Below, piece by piece: positions 33,203 through 39,105 of a stretch of DNA of 41,220 nt (positions are counted from its first letter, which is position 1; each line of letters begins with the position of its first letter). Position numbers and translations under genes: made by a program. The notes beneath the pieces are model-generated. The model searched no databases. It was not told the DNA's origin and worked only from the letters and a program-made list of their open reading frames with translations. Source of the stretch: Rhizobium sp. CSW-27 (GTDB lineage: Bacteria > Pseudomonadota > Alphaproteobacteria > Rhizobiales > Rhizobiaceae). The DNA is taken from the NCBI RefSeq assembly GCF_018760785.1, contig NZ_JAHHZO010000023.1, forward strand, positions 1-41,220, given 5' to 3'.

Positions 33203-34358
33203 AAACGACGTGGCCCGCCTCATTGAGGCGGGTTACGAGGTGGCGATCGAGCATGACCACCTGGTCATGCGCGGCGTTCCGTACGTCAACGAGAATGGGC
33301 GCGTCCTTAGGGGCGTGCTCGTCTCGACGTTGCCCGGCTCAATGACGCAGGAAGCGCCGCCCGATAGCCATCAGGTTTGGTTCGCTGGCGAATATCCCTG
33401 CGACGCCACGGGAACGCGAATGCAGCATATCATCGCCTCGGTTCAGCACTATGTCATCGGCGGTGCATTGACAGTCGATTTCCACTTTTCGAGCAAACCC
33501 AGGAGCGGCGCCTATACCGATCATTACGAAAAGATGGTCACATATGCGACCATTTTGGAAAGCCAAGCGGCGTCGATCGAGCCTGGGGTGACGGCCCGTA
33601 CGGGCAGGGTCGTGGCATCGCCCGACGATTCTCCCTTCGAATATTTCGACAACGCGTCAGGGCGTGCGGGTATCGCAGGGCTCACTGCTAAGCTGCGCAA
33701 GCGCTCAGTTGCGATTTTGGGCCTGGGTGGTACAGGTTCTTACGTCTTGGATTTCCTCGCCAAAGTTCCGATCGAAAACATCCATCTTATTGACGGCGAC
33801 ATCTTTGAGCAACACAACGCCTTCAGGGCTCCTGGCGCGGCGCCTGCCGAAAGCATCCGCGCGCGCATGCCAAAGGTCGAGTACTACGCCCAGGTCTATT
33901 CCCGCATCCATCGGGGAATAGTTGCCCATCATGCCTACGTCACCGAGCAGACGATTAGCCTTCTGGAGGGCCACGATATGGTTTTCATCTGCATTGACAA
34001 CAGCGAGGCGAAGGCTGTCATCATCGCGTCACTGGAAGCTCACAGGACACCCTTCATTGATGTTGGCATGGGTGTGGAGGCAGTCGACGGCGGGCTCACC
34101 GGCCAACTCAGGACCACGCTGAGCACTCCGACGTACCGGAATCACGTACACGAGCGTGGACGCATCCCCATGACCAGAGGGCGCGGCAACGACTTGTATG
34201 CCCGGAACATTCAGGTATGCGAACTCAATGCGATGAACGCCTGCTTGGCCGTTATCCGCTGGAAGCGGGAGTGTGGGTTCTACAAAGACACGGAGCACGA
34301 GCATTTCAGCCTGTTCAATATCGACGGCAATTACCTTCTGAATGAGGACGTAGTATGA
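33177..34358 (+). CDS. ThiF/E1-like adenylyltransferase with an N-terminal DUF6791-like domain
   Basis: The 393-residue product has two parts. Residues about 175-370 are an E1/ThiF domain. It has the nucleotide loop GLGGTGS at 182-188, DGD at 207-209 and HNAFRAPGA with the conserved Asn-x-x-Arg, so ATP-dependent adenylation of the Ubl C-terminus is expected. Residues 1-150 resemble DUF6791 (GVPYVNENGRVLRGVLV, PPDSHQVWFAGEYPCDATG, HFSSKP, YEKMVTYATIL). From its position and strand pattern I suggest a diverged E2-like domain fused to the E1; this is inference from sequence reading. Cys75 in YPCDATG is the only cysteine there. The E1 part has Cys272, 348, 356 and 366, none in an obvious catalytic setting. 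ATG 33177 (AAAGGG upstream) lies inside the Ubl gene; the stop overlaps the DUF6527 start as ATGA. Confidence 0.88.
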   Translation: MFPKLTNLRNDVARLIEAGYEVAIEHDHLVMRGVPYVNENGRVLRGVLVSTLPGSMTQEAPPDSHQVWFAGEYPCDATGTRMQHIIASVQHYVIGGALTVDFHFSSKPRSGAYTDHYEKMVTYATILESQAASIEPGVTARTGRVVASPDDSPFEYFDNASGRAGIAGLTAKLRKRSVAILGLGGTGSYVLDFLAKVPIENIHLIDGDIFEQHNAFRAPGAAPAESIRARMPKVEYYAQVYSRIHRGIVAHHAYVTEQTISLLEGHDMVFICIDNSEAKAVIIASLEAHRTPFIDVGMGVEAVDGGLTGQLRTTLSTPTYRNHVHERGRIPMTRGRGNDLYARNIQVCELNAMNACLAVIRWKRECGFYKDTEHEHFSLFNIDGNYLLNEDVV

Positions 34359-34789
34359 GCGATATACGGTTCCGCCACCAATTCGTGTCGACCGTTCCGT
34401 CCCAACCGGAGGAGCGGACGCTATACGTTTCGTTGGATTTCGACACAATGATCCACCTTTGCGCCTGCGGTTGCAGACGTGAAGTCGTCACGCCGCTTAG
34501 CCCAAAAGACTGGCGCTTCATCTACGACGGCGAGACCGTGTCCGTTTTGCCTTCGATAGGGAGTTGGGCGCTGCCGTGCAGGTCGCACTACTTCATCAAA
34601 CGCGGTCGCATCGAGTGGATGCCCCAATGGTCAGACGATGAGATCAAGGCGGGGCGTGATGCCGATCTACGCCGCAAGCGTCCAGACGTGCGGCCTCCAG
34701 AGAATGACATGAAGCAGATCATCACCAACGAGTCCGCCGTCTCACAGCCCGGGCTGTTCAGGCGGATTATGGACAAGCTGGGATTCTGA
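34355..34789 (+). CDS. DUF6527-type Cys/His-rich protein of the ubiquitin-like operon
   Basis: The 144-residue product shows the DUF6527 pattern: HLCACGCRREVVTPL with Cys36, Cys38 and Cys40, then LPSIGSWALPCRSHYFI with Cys75 and His78. These would make a zinc site. Downstream, a charged segment (DEIKAGRDADLRRKRPDVRP) leads to a short C-terminal helix. Proteins of this type occur with multiubiquitin and E1 genes. A treble-clef or ribbon fold acting like an E3 or adaptor is a reasonable guess, not an established role. The ATGA overlap with the E1 gene implies coupled translation. It is the last gene of the operon. Confidence 0.82.
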   Translation: MSDIRFRHQFVSTVPSQPEERTLYVSLDFDTMIHLCACGCRREVVTPLSPKDWRFIYDGETVSVLPSIGSWALPCRSHYFIKRGRIEWMPQWSDDEIKAGRDADLRRKRPDVRPPENDMKQIITNESAVSQPGLFRRIMDKLGF

Positions 34790-34878
34790 AGAGTTTTTGC
34801 CCTTCAACCGGTCGGCTACTCAATGAGGTGGCGAAAGGTTGGTTCGCCTCTGGACAGTCGCGACAATCTTGTTGTTCC

Positions 34879-34894
34879 ATGCATCATGATGCAT
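34879..34894. repeat. Perfect 16-base palindrome
   Basis: ATGCATCATGATGCAT reads the same on both strands. It sits 90 bases after the DUF6527 gene and 51 bases beyond the stop of the converging membrane-protein gene. No T run follows. It may be a protein-binding or recombination site. The 155-base gap holds nothing else clear. Confidence 0.4.
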
Positions 34895-34944
34895 AAACAT
34901 GACCTAGAGTTTCATTTCTAATAATCGGAGAACGCGCGGAGAAA

Positions 34945-35823
34945 TTATTCATCCGGGACGTTTCTATTGGAATACTGTCCTGCCGTCGCGCCCCACAATT
35001 TAAGATATGATTCTGGTGTAAAGATGTTCATTGGAGGAATGTCCTCGGGGGAAATAATTGCTGGCTCTTTGAATTTATAATTACGTCTGTGTTCTTCGTC
35101 TTCTTTTTTCACGAGATCATATTCGCTCAGCCTCCACGCCCTCATCATTTTTATAATAAAGCTACACGACAAATGGGATCTCCACAGGAATCTAACGCGT
35201 ATTTTACTATATTCATTCGAAGAAATATTTAGTTTAACACCGGATTTGTATTCAGTTTCAAAAATAAAATAGTTGGATATTTGTTGTTGATGAACCTTTA
35301 TGTCACCTATGAAACTTTTGATTTGATCCGACGTCATCCAAACCTCAAGCAATTCAGCTTTGTTATTCATACGATCTACCAGATCAAAGATTTTCTGCTG
35401 AGACAACGCATCATTTTTACTTATAATCTCCGGTGGAATTTCAGTCTGGTTGATGAAGTAGCCTACTGGCATTGTGATTGCAGTCGGAGTTTGAATATAG
35501 GCCTCCTGCAGGTTCAACGGCAGCTTGCGCCGCAGCATGTCACATACAGAAAGTTGCGCATCCAGAAGGTCCTGATAGTTGCGGTTGAAGTCCGCGGCCG
35601 TTAATTGTTGATTCATTATTGATGTCTGTCGCCATGTTCCCAGAGAAGAATATATAGATGCCGATAAAGCCAGCACAGATATGAATATAGAGAAGTATTC
35701 AATTCGATAATTTTTTGTAATTGTATTTTTTCTTTTATATAACTTATGACCTCCGGGTGGTGCGATATTTTTATTACCAATTGCCAATTTATAAAATTTA
35801 TTTATTCTGTTTATTCTTCGCAA
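34945..35823 (-). CDS. AT-rich one-pass membrane protein of unknown function
   Basis: The 292-residue product has a basic N-terminal tail, one membrane segment at about residues 43-62 (YFSIFISVLALSASIYSSLG) and a charged, mostly helical remainder. It lacks any motif I recognise. The gene is far richer in A and T than its neighbours (many Lys, Asn and Ile codons), a sign of recent transfer. The start is TTG 35823, supported by GAGG eight bases upstream. Similar small anchored proteins occur as unknown members of defence islands, but there is no direct evidence for that here. Confidence 0.65.
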   Translation of the reverse strand: MRRINRINKFYKLAIGNKNIAPPGGHKLYKRKNTITKNYRIEYFSIFISVLALSASIYSSLGTWRQTSIMNQQLTAADFNRNYQDLLDAQLSVCDMLRRKLPLNLQEAYIQTPTAITMPVGYFINQTEIPPEIISKNDALSQQKIFDLVDRMNNKAELLEVWMTSDQIKSFIGDIKVHQQQISNYFIFETEYKSGVKLNISSNEYSKIRVRFLWRSHLSCSFIIKMMRAWRLSEYDLVKKEDEEHRRNYKFKEPAIISPEDIPPMNIFTPESYLKLWGATAGQYSNRNVPDE

Positions 35824-35840
35824 TTTGATTACCTCACTAT

Positions 35841-35869
35841 AATGTAATTCGACATATTGTCGCTAACAA
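35841..35869 (-). promoter_or_regulatory. Candidate promoter and operator of the AT-rich membrane-protein gene
   Basis: On the minus strand TTGTTA (35864-35869) is followed after 17 bases by TACATT (35841-35846), with TATAGT just beyond. The spacer contains CGACA-TAT-TGTCG (35850-35862), an inverted repeat well placed for a repressor. Confidence 0.4.
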
Positions 35870-35977
35870 CAATTCAATCCATAGATACACCGATTTTGCA
35901 TTTTTGAATTGGCTGAAATCGTTTGCTGCGTGGAAGTCATTACATCAGCATCCAGTTGAAGTGTCAAAATGCGCCCA

Positions 35978-36022
35978 TTGACGCATTCGCGTTAACGCGC
36001 GCGCGTCTTGACGCGTCCGCGT
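35978..36022. repeat. Two 15-base direct repeats 30 bases apart
   Basis: TTGACGCATTCGCGT (35978-35992) and TTGACGCGTCCGCGT (36008-36022) differ at two positions. A third, weaker copy (ATGACGCATCTTAACGC) starts near 36037. The CGCG-rich block between them (GTTAACGCGCGCGC) is also partly self-complementary. This looks like a regulator or replication-protein binding array at the left border of the prophage-like region. Confidence 0.5.
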
Positions 36023-36051
36023 GAGCGTGCGGTAATGATGACGCATCTTAA

Positions 36052-36091
36052 CGCTTTATAAAGCGCGTACGCCGGCTCGTGAGTGCCGGCG
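36052..36091. terminator. Palindrome plus hairpin after the dam gene
   Basis: CGCTTTATAAAGCG (36052-36065) is a perfect 14-base palindrome. Just beside it CGCCGGC pairs with GCCGGCG around eight bases (36070-36091). On the minus strand both follow the dam stop by 20 bases, and the second could end transcription, with a weak T-containing run CTTTATAAAG. Confidence 0.42.
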
Positions 36092-36110
36092 CTGCTTTCG
36101 CAAAGTCCTC

Positions 36111-36947
36111 TCAGGAGAGGGGCATATTGGCAGGCATGGGGTGGCGACCATCCAGGATGATCACCTCGCCCACGTCCTTTCCGCTGCCCCCGCTCACCGT
36201 ATAGGTCAGGCCCACGGAAACCATCGGGAAACGCGCAAAGGTTTCGCGCACGCCGGCACAGTCGTTCAACGAGATCATGAAGCGCCCCTTGATGCGAGAA
36301 AGCCTGTCGGCCATCTCGGCAAAAGTGTCGCGGCTGAAGACGTTTTTCCCATAATCGTTCTCGCAGCCCCAATAGGGCGGGTCGAGATAAAAGAGGGTGT
36401 CCGGCCGGTCATAGCGGTCGATGAAATCTGACCAGTCGAGGTTCTCGATGACGACGCCGGAGAGACGTTCGTGCACCTCCTCAAGGATGGTGCTGAGGCG
36501 GGCGATGTTGACGCGGGCAGGGCCGCTTGTGTCGACGCCAAAACTCCGCCCCGTAATCTTTCCTCCGAACGACAGACGCTGGAGGTAGAGGAAGCGGGCA
36601 GCCCGCTCGAGATCCGTCAGCGTCGTGGGATCGGTGGCCGCCAGGCGCTCGAATTCCCGTCGCGATGTCAGCTGGAATTTCATGACCTCCATCCGCTGGG
36701 GATAGTGCCGCTGCAGGATGCGGAAGACCGTCGCCACGTCGCCCGAGCGATCGTTGATCACTTCGCTTCGGGGGATCAGCGTGCGGCGGAAGAATACACC
36801 GCCCATGCCGACAAACGGTTCCGCATAAAGTGTATGCGGCATCTGCTCCAGGAGCGAGGCAATTCGCTGGGCAAGCTGCTTCTTGCCGCCGAGATAGGGA
36901 GCGGGTGGGGTGACGGGGCGAACGCCGGTGAAATCAAACAAGTCCAT
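36111..36947 (-). CDS. Dam-type (D12 class) DNA adenine N6-methyltransferase
   Basis: The 278-residue enzyme has the D12-class order of motifs: PYLGGKKQLAQ at residues 17-27 (AdoMet side), AEPFVGMGGVFF at 42-53 and the catalytic DPPY at 189-192 (FYLDPPYWG). It should methylate adenine in a short target sequence. No restriction partner is adjacent, so it is an orphan, common in phages for protection or packaging control. I chose ATG 36947 from family alignment; the upstream ribosome site is weak, and the frame stays open to 37214 with poor-looking residues. Confidence 0.9.
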   Translation of the reverse strand: MDLFDFTGVRPVTPPAPYLGGKKQLAQRIASLLEQMPHTLYAEPFVGMGGVFFRRTLIPRSEVINDRSGDVATVFRILQRHYPQRMEVMKFQLTSRREFERLAATDPTTLTDLERAARFLYLQRLSFGGKITGRSFGVDTSGPARVNIARLSTILEEVHERLSGVVIENLDWSDFIDRYDRPDTLFYLDPPYWGCENDYGKNVFSRDTFAEMADRLSRIKGRFMISLNDCAGVRETFARFPMVSVGLTYTVSGGSGKDVGEVIILDGRHPMPANMPLS

Positions 36948-37104
36948 TGTCAGGGATCTTTTATTCTGCCATGCCCCGCGGGCCTGCGCAGGCCTCGGGT
37001 GTGGCGATGATCCTTTGGGATTGCCAGGCGGGGAGAGAGTGCAATCAAATCCCGCCGTTGCAGCGTGTGAACGCTGCGGCCACCCGATGTCGGGCGGCAT
37101 CAAG

Positions 37105-37128
37105 GGCCGGGCGGTTTTCCGCCCGGCC
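37105..37128 (+). terminator. Strong hairpin in the gap before the zinc-ribbon gene
   Basis: GGCCGGGCGG pairs perfectly with CCGCCCGGCC around TTTT. It is followed by GATCTTGTG on the plus strand. It may end transcription entering from the left or insulate dam from the other side. The rest of the 314-base gap (36,948-37,261) shows no gene; a TTGACA at 37161-37166 could be a -35 for the next gene but has no good -10. Confidence 0.45.
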
Positions 37129-37261
37129 GATCTTGTGTGGAGACGCGCCTCGGCCGCCCGTTGACAGGCGACCTGCGGTTCTTCATGGATGGAGCGCCTG
37201 AGAGCGGCAGGCAAAAAAACTCACATGACCGAATGCGGCCGGTCCGAACATGGAGATTCGG

Positions 37262-37570
37262 ATGTCAGGTTTTCCTCAGGCGAAGACTGACCTGTTACCC
37301 AACGGGCAGCGCTACAGTTCGCCCTATCTATCTGATTTTGTGGGCGGCAAGGTCTTTACTGTCTGTCCCAAATGCGGCCTTCAGCGCCGCTACGATGCGG
37401 CCAGGCTCCTGGAGAGGGCAGGGGACCGTTGTTTGCCGGATCTTCTGAATGTGATTGCAGCGGCCGAAGGTTGTCCGCGTGTGGGTGACAAGGATGATCG
37501 CTGCAACCTGCATTACGATATCGAGAGGATGCATCAGCAGCCTCTCGCTCAGTCCCGTAACGGATCATGA
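37262..37570 (+). CDS. Small zinc-ribbon-like phage protein
   Basis: The 102-residue product contains CPKCGLQRRYDAARLLE, a Cys-x2-Cys followed by a helix, and later CPRVGDKDDRCNLHYD, which could complete a zinc site. I have the impression that proteins of this layout are frequent in rhizobial prophages, but I know no function. ATG 37262 has GGAG seven bases upstream; an ATG four codons earlier is in frame. It is one of only two rightward genes in the prophage region. Confidence 0.68.
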   Translation: MSGFPQAKTDLLPNGQRYSSPYLSDFVGGKVFTVCPKCGLQRRYDAARLLERAGDRCLPDLLNVIAAAEGCPRVGDKDDRCNLHYDIERMHQQPLAQSRNGS

Positions 37571-37577
37571 GGCAGAG

Positions 37578-37620
37578 GTGAAAGCCGGCGCGTGACCGGC
37601 TTTCACGTCTTGTCTTATTT
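37578..37620 (+). terminator. Terminator after the zinc-ribbon gene
   Basis: An 11-bp stem, GTGAAAGCCGG with CCGGCTTTCAC around a seven-base loop, is followed by GTCTTGTCTTATTT. It starts eight bases past the stop. The converging lipoprotein gene ends at 37615, so the hairpin could serve both strands. Confidence 0.82.
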
Positions 37621-37947
37621 GCACTTCTTGGCGGTCATCGACGCTTCCAGCGCTTGTACCTTGCCCTTTGACACGGCGACCTCCCCTTCCTTGTCGCCTC
37701 CGAAGGTCGAAGACATCGGCACCCCGATCAGAAATACGCCAAACGCATCGCCGGTTGCCGCGTCATGCTGTGCCTTTGAGACGGCCGAGAGCTTTTCCTT
37801 TTCCTTGACGAGATCACTCGCCAGTTCGCTGCAGCTTTTGCCGGAATAGGCGGCCATCGGATAATCCACCGGAACGATCGCATCCGGGCGCTTTGCGCAG
37901 GACGTCACCGCCAGGGCCGCCAGCCCCATCATCATCACTTTTCTCAT
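37615..37947 (-). CDS. Small predicted lipoprotein
   Basis: The 110-residue product has a lipoprotein signal peptide (VMMMGLAALAVTSC, lipobox AVTSC) with the acylated Cys at about residue 17. A helical segment (SELASDLVKEKEKLSAVSKAQHD) and GVFLIGVPMSSTFGG follow. The last is a pattern I associate with small bacterial lipoproteins of unknown role. ATG 37947 follows GGGGGA closely. It may alter the host envelope as a lysogenic conversion gene, which is speculation. Confidence 0.7.
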   Translation of the reverse strand: MRKVMMMGLAALAVTSCAKRPDAIVPVDYPMAAYSGKSCSELASDLVKEKEKLSAVSKAQHDAATGDAFGVFLIGVPMSSTFGGDKEGEVAVSKGKVQALEASMTAKKCK

Positions 37948-38132
37948 CAATCCCCCTGATCAAGAAACCATGCAACCCAGGGCATGGGTCCTCAGTCAAA
38001 ACACCTCACCCCTGTAAAGGCAATCGCTTTGGATTGGTGATCTGAGAAAATCCCCGGAGTTTTCAGGATTGTTCGCATTTTAAATTCCTCTCATATTTTG
38101 CGAGGGAGTATCTCCGGGTGGAGGGCGGATAG

Positions 38133-38276
38133 ATGGAACTGAAATTGATCGTGCGAAAGCTTCGGGAAGCAAAGGCGATCGCCGAGAAATCGAACAACGA
38201 TCTTATGATTTACCTGATCGGTGTGGCGTTGGCAGAAGCCGAAGACCGATTACTGGACCCCGGCTACCAGTCATGA
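38133..38276 (+). CDS. Very small phage protein (47 residues)
   Basis: ATG 38133 is preceded by GGAGG at about nine bases. The frame runs to TGA 38274-38276 and encodes a basic then hydrophobic-acidic helix: VRKLREAKAIAEKSNNDLM, then YLIGVALAEAEDRLLDPG. The composition is protein-like and helical, with no motif. Upstream, 37,948-38,132 is a plausible promoter region. It is short enough to be missed by most gene callers. Confidence 0.55.
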   Translation: MELKLIVRKLREAKAIAEKSNNDLMIYLIGVALAEAEDRLLDPGYQS

Positions 38277-38352
38277 GCGGGCATTTTGGAGAACCGGCAC
38301 CCTTCGTTTAGAATGCCGGTCTGCCGTTTTCCGCCAGGCCAGAGAGGCGACG

Positions 38353-38724
38353 CTACAGGCGGCCGAGAAGAAGGGTGGCGATCCGCTTCAGAGCGTCGGC
38401 AAAGGAAACGCCAAGCGCCATGCCACCGAGCCCGATCACGCCGAGCCCTCCCATCCCCATCAGTTTCCAACGCCGCACATCGTCGGTCACCGGCTTCATC
38501 TGGGCTATGTCGCGCTGCACGTCGGCAACATTGGCCTCCACCGCGCCGACGCGCCCCACCATGTCATCCATCCGGCGATGCATGCGCGCCCGGTTCTCTG
38601 TCGAGCGGTCTTCCGAGCGGGCCATCATGTCCTTGATTTCCCGCATGTCGTCTTTCACGCCACGCAACCCCTCGACCAGCTCCCCGAGCTGTCGATGCAC
38701 GCCGGCATCAATCCCGTCCATCAT
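38353..38724 (-). CDS. DUF1515 family phage protein (coiled coil plus C-terminal membrane segment)
   Basis: The 123-residue product matches DUF1515: HRQLGELVEGLRG at the N-terminus, HRRMDDMVGRVGAVEANVADV in the heptad-like middle, MKPVTDDVRRWKLMG, and a hydrophobic segment at about residues 87-107. The family occurs in rhizobial phages and prophages. Its layout, a coiled coil followed by a membrane helix, recalls XhlA-type lysis proteins. The start at ATG 38724 overlaps the end of the o-spanin-like gene by 17 bases; an in-frame ATG at 38763 has no ribosome site. Confidence 0.75.
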   Translation of the reverse strand: MMDGIDAGVHRQLGELVEGLRGVKDDMREIKDMMARSEDRSTENRARMHRRMDDMVGRVGAVEANVADVQRDIAQMKPVTDDVRRWKLMGMGGLGVIGLGGMALGVSFADALKRIATLLLGRL

Positions 38725-38986
38725 TCGTCCCGCCGCCTCGCTCGATCTTCTTACTGTCCCCATGGGCCGCGCATTCCGCGCGGCTCCAGATCTTTCCGGC
38801 GCACAGCCCCACCACCGTCCGGTCGATCTTGCGCTGATCGGCAGGCGTTGCCCCGCGTGCGCCGATCAGGTCAGCGCCAACCACCCGCCGCAGCCCCTCG
38901 ACACCGGCCGGCCCCGTAGTCCCACATCCCGTCAGGGCAAACATCGAACCGAGAACGAGCATCGTCGGAAGCGTTACCTGCCGCAT
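38708..38986 (-). CDS. o-spanin-like lipoprotein (Rz1 analogue)
   Basis: The 92-residue product has a lipoprotein signal (LPTMLVLGSMFALTGC, lipobox ALTGC, acylated Cys at residue 21). A mature domain follows with DQRKIDRTVVGLCAGKIWSRAECAAHG. It starts inside the preceding membrane-protein gene in another frame and runs past its end, the overlap plan of Rz/Rz1 spanin pairs. In that system the lipoprotein sits in the outer membrane and joins the inner-membrane partner to disrupt the envelope. The mature domain is longer than lambda Rz1. ATG 38986 has AAAGG eight bases upstream. Confidence 0.68.
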   Translation of the reverse strand: MRQVTLPTMLVLGSMFALTGCGTTGPAGVEGLRRVVGADLIGARGATPADQRKIDRTVVGLCAGKIWSRAECAAHGDSKKIERGGGTNDGRD

Positions 38987-39104
38987 TGTTCTGCCTTTCG
39001 AGAGAGAGTTGCGCCTCCAGGCCGGCGCGGTGCCACAACCAGGCGCCCGCCAGCCCGAGAAGAACGAGCGCCGCGAGCGTTGCCACGATACGAACGGAGC
39101 CCAT
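38871..39104 (-). CDS. i-spanin-like small membrane protein (Rz analogue)
   Basis: The 77-residue product has one N-terminal membrane helix (about residues 5-24, VATLAALVLLGLAGAWLW) and a short periplasmic part starting GLEAQLSLERQ. ATG 39104 begins one base after the endolysin stop (TGAGATG), with AGGTG upstream. The lipoprotein gene overlaps its 3' half in another frame. Type II membrane topology and position after the endolysin fit an i-spanin. It is shorter than lambda Rz, so the assignment rests on gene order. Confidence 0.6.
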   Translation of the reverse strand: MGSVRIVATLAALVLLGLAGAWLWHRAGLEAQLSLERQNNAAGNASDDARSRFDVCPDGMWDYGAGRCRGAAAGGWR

Positions 39105-39105
39105 C

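Noticed and set aside
34790..34944. A further gene of the ubiquitin-like operon, such as a JAB-type deubiquitinase
   Set aside because: No plus-strand frame of useful length follows the DUF6527 gene and no HxH-x(n)-D motif was found before the converging gene.
36910..37164. Plus-strand frame with CERCGHPM that could be a small zinc protein
   Set aside because: It begins inside the dam gene, lacks a ribosome site and reads through the strong hairpin at 37105-37128.
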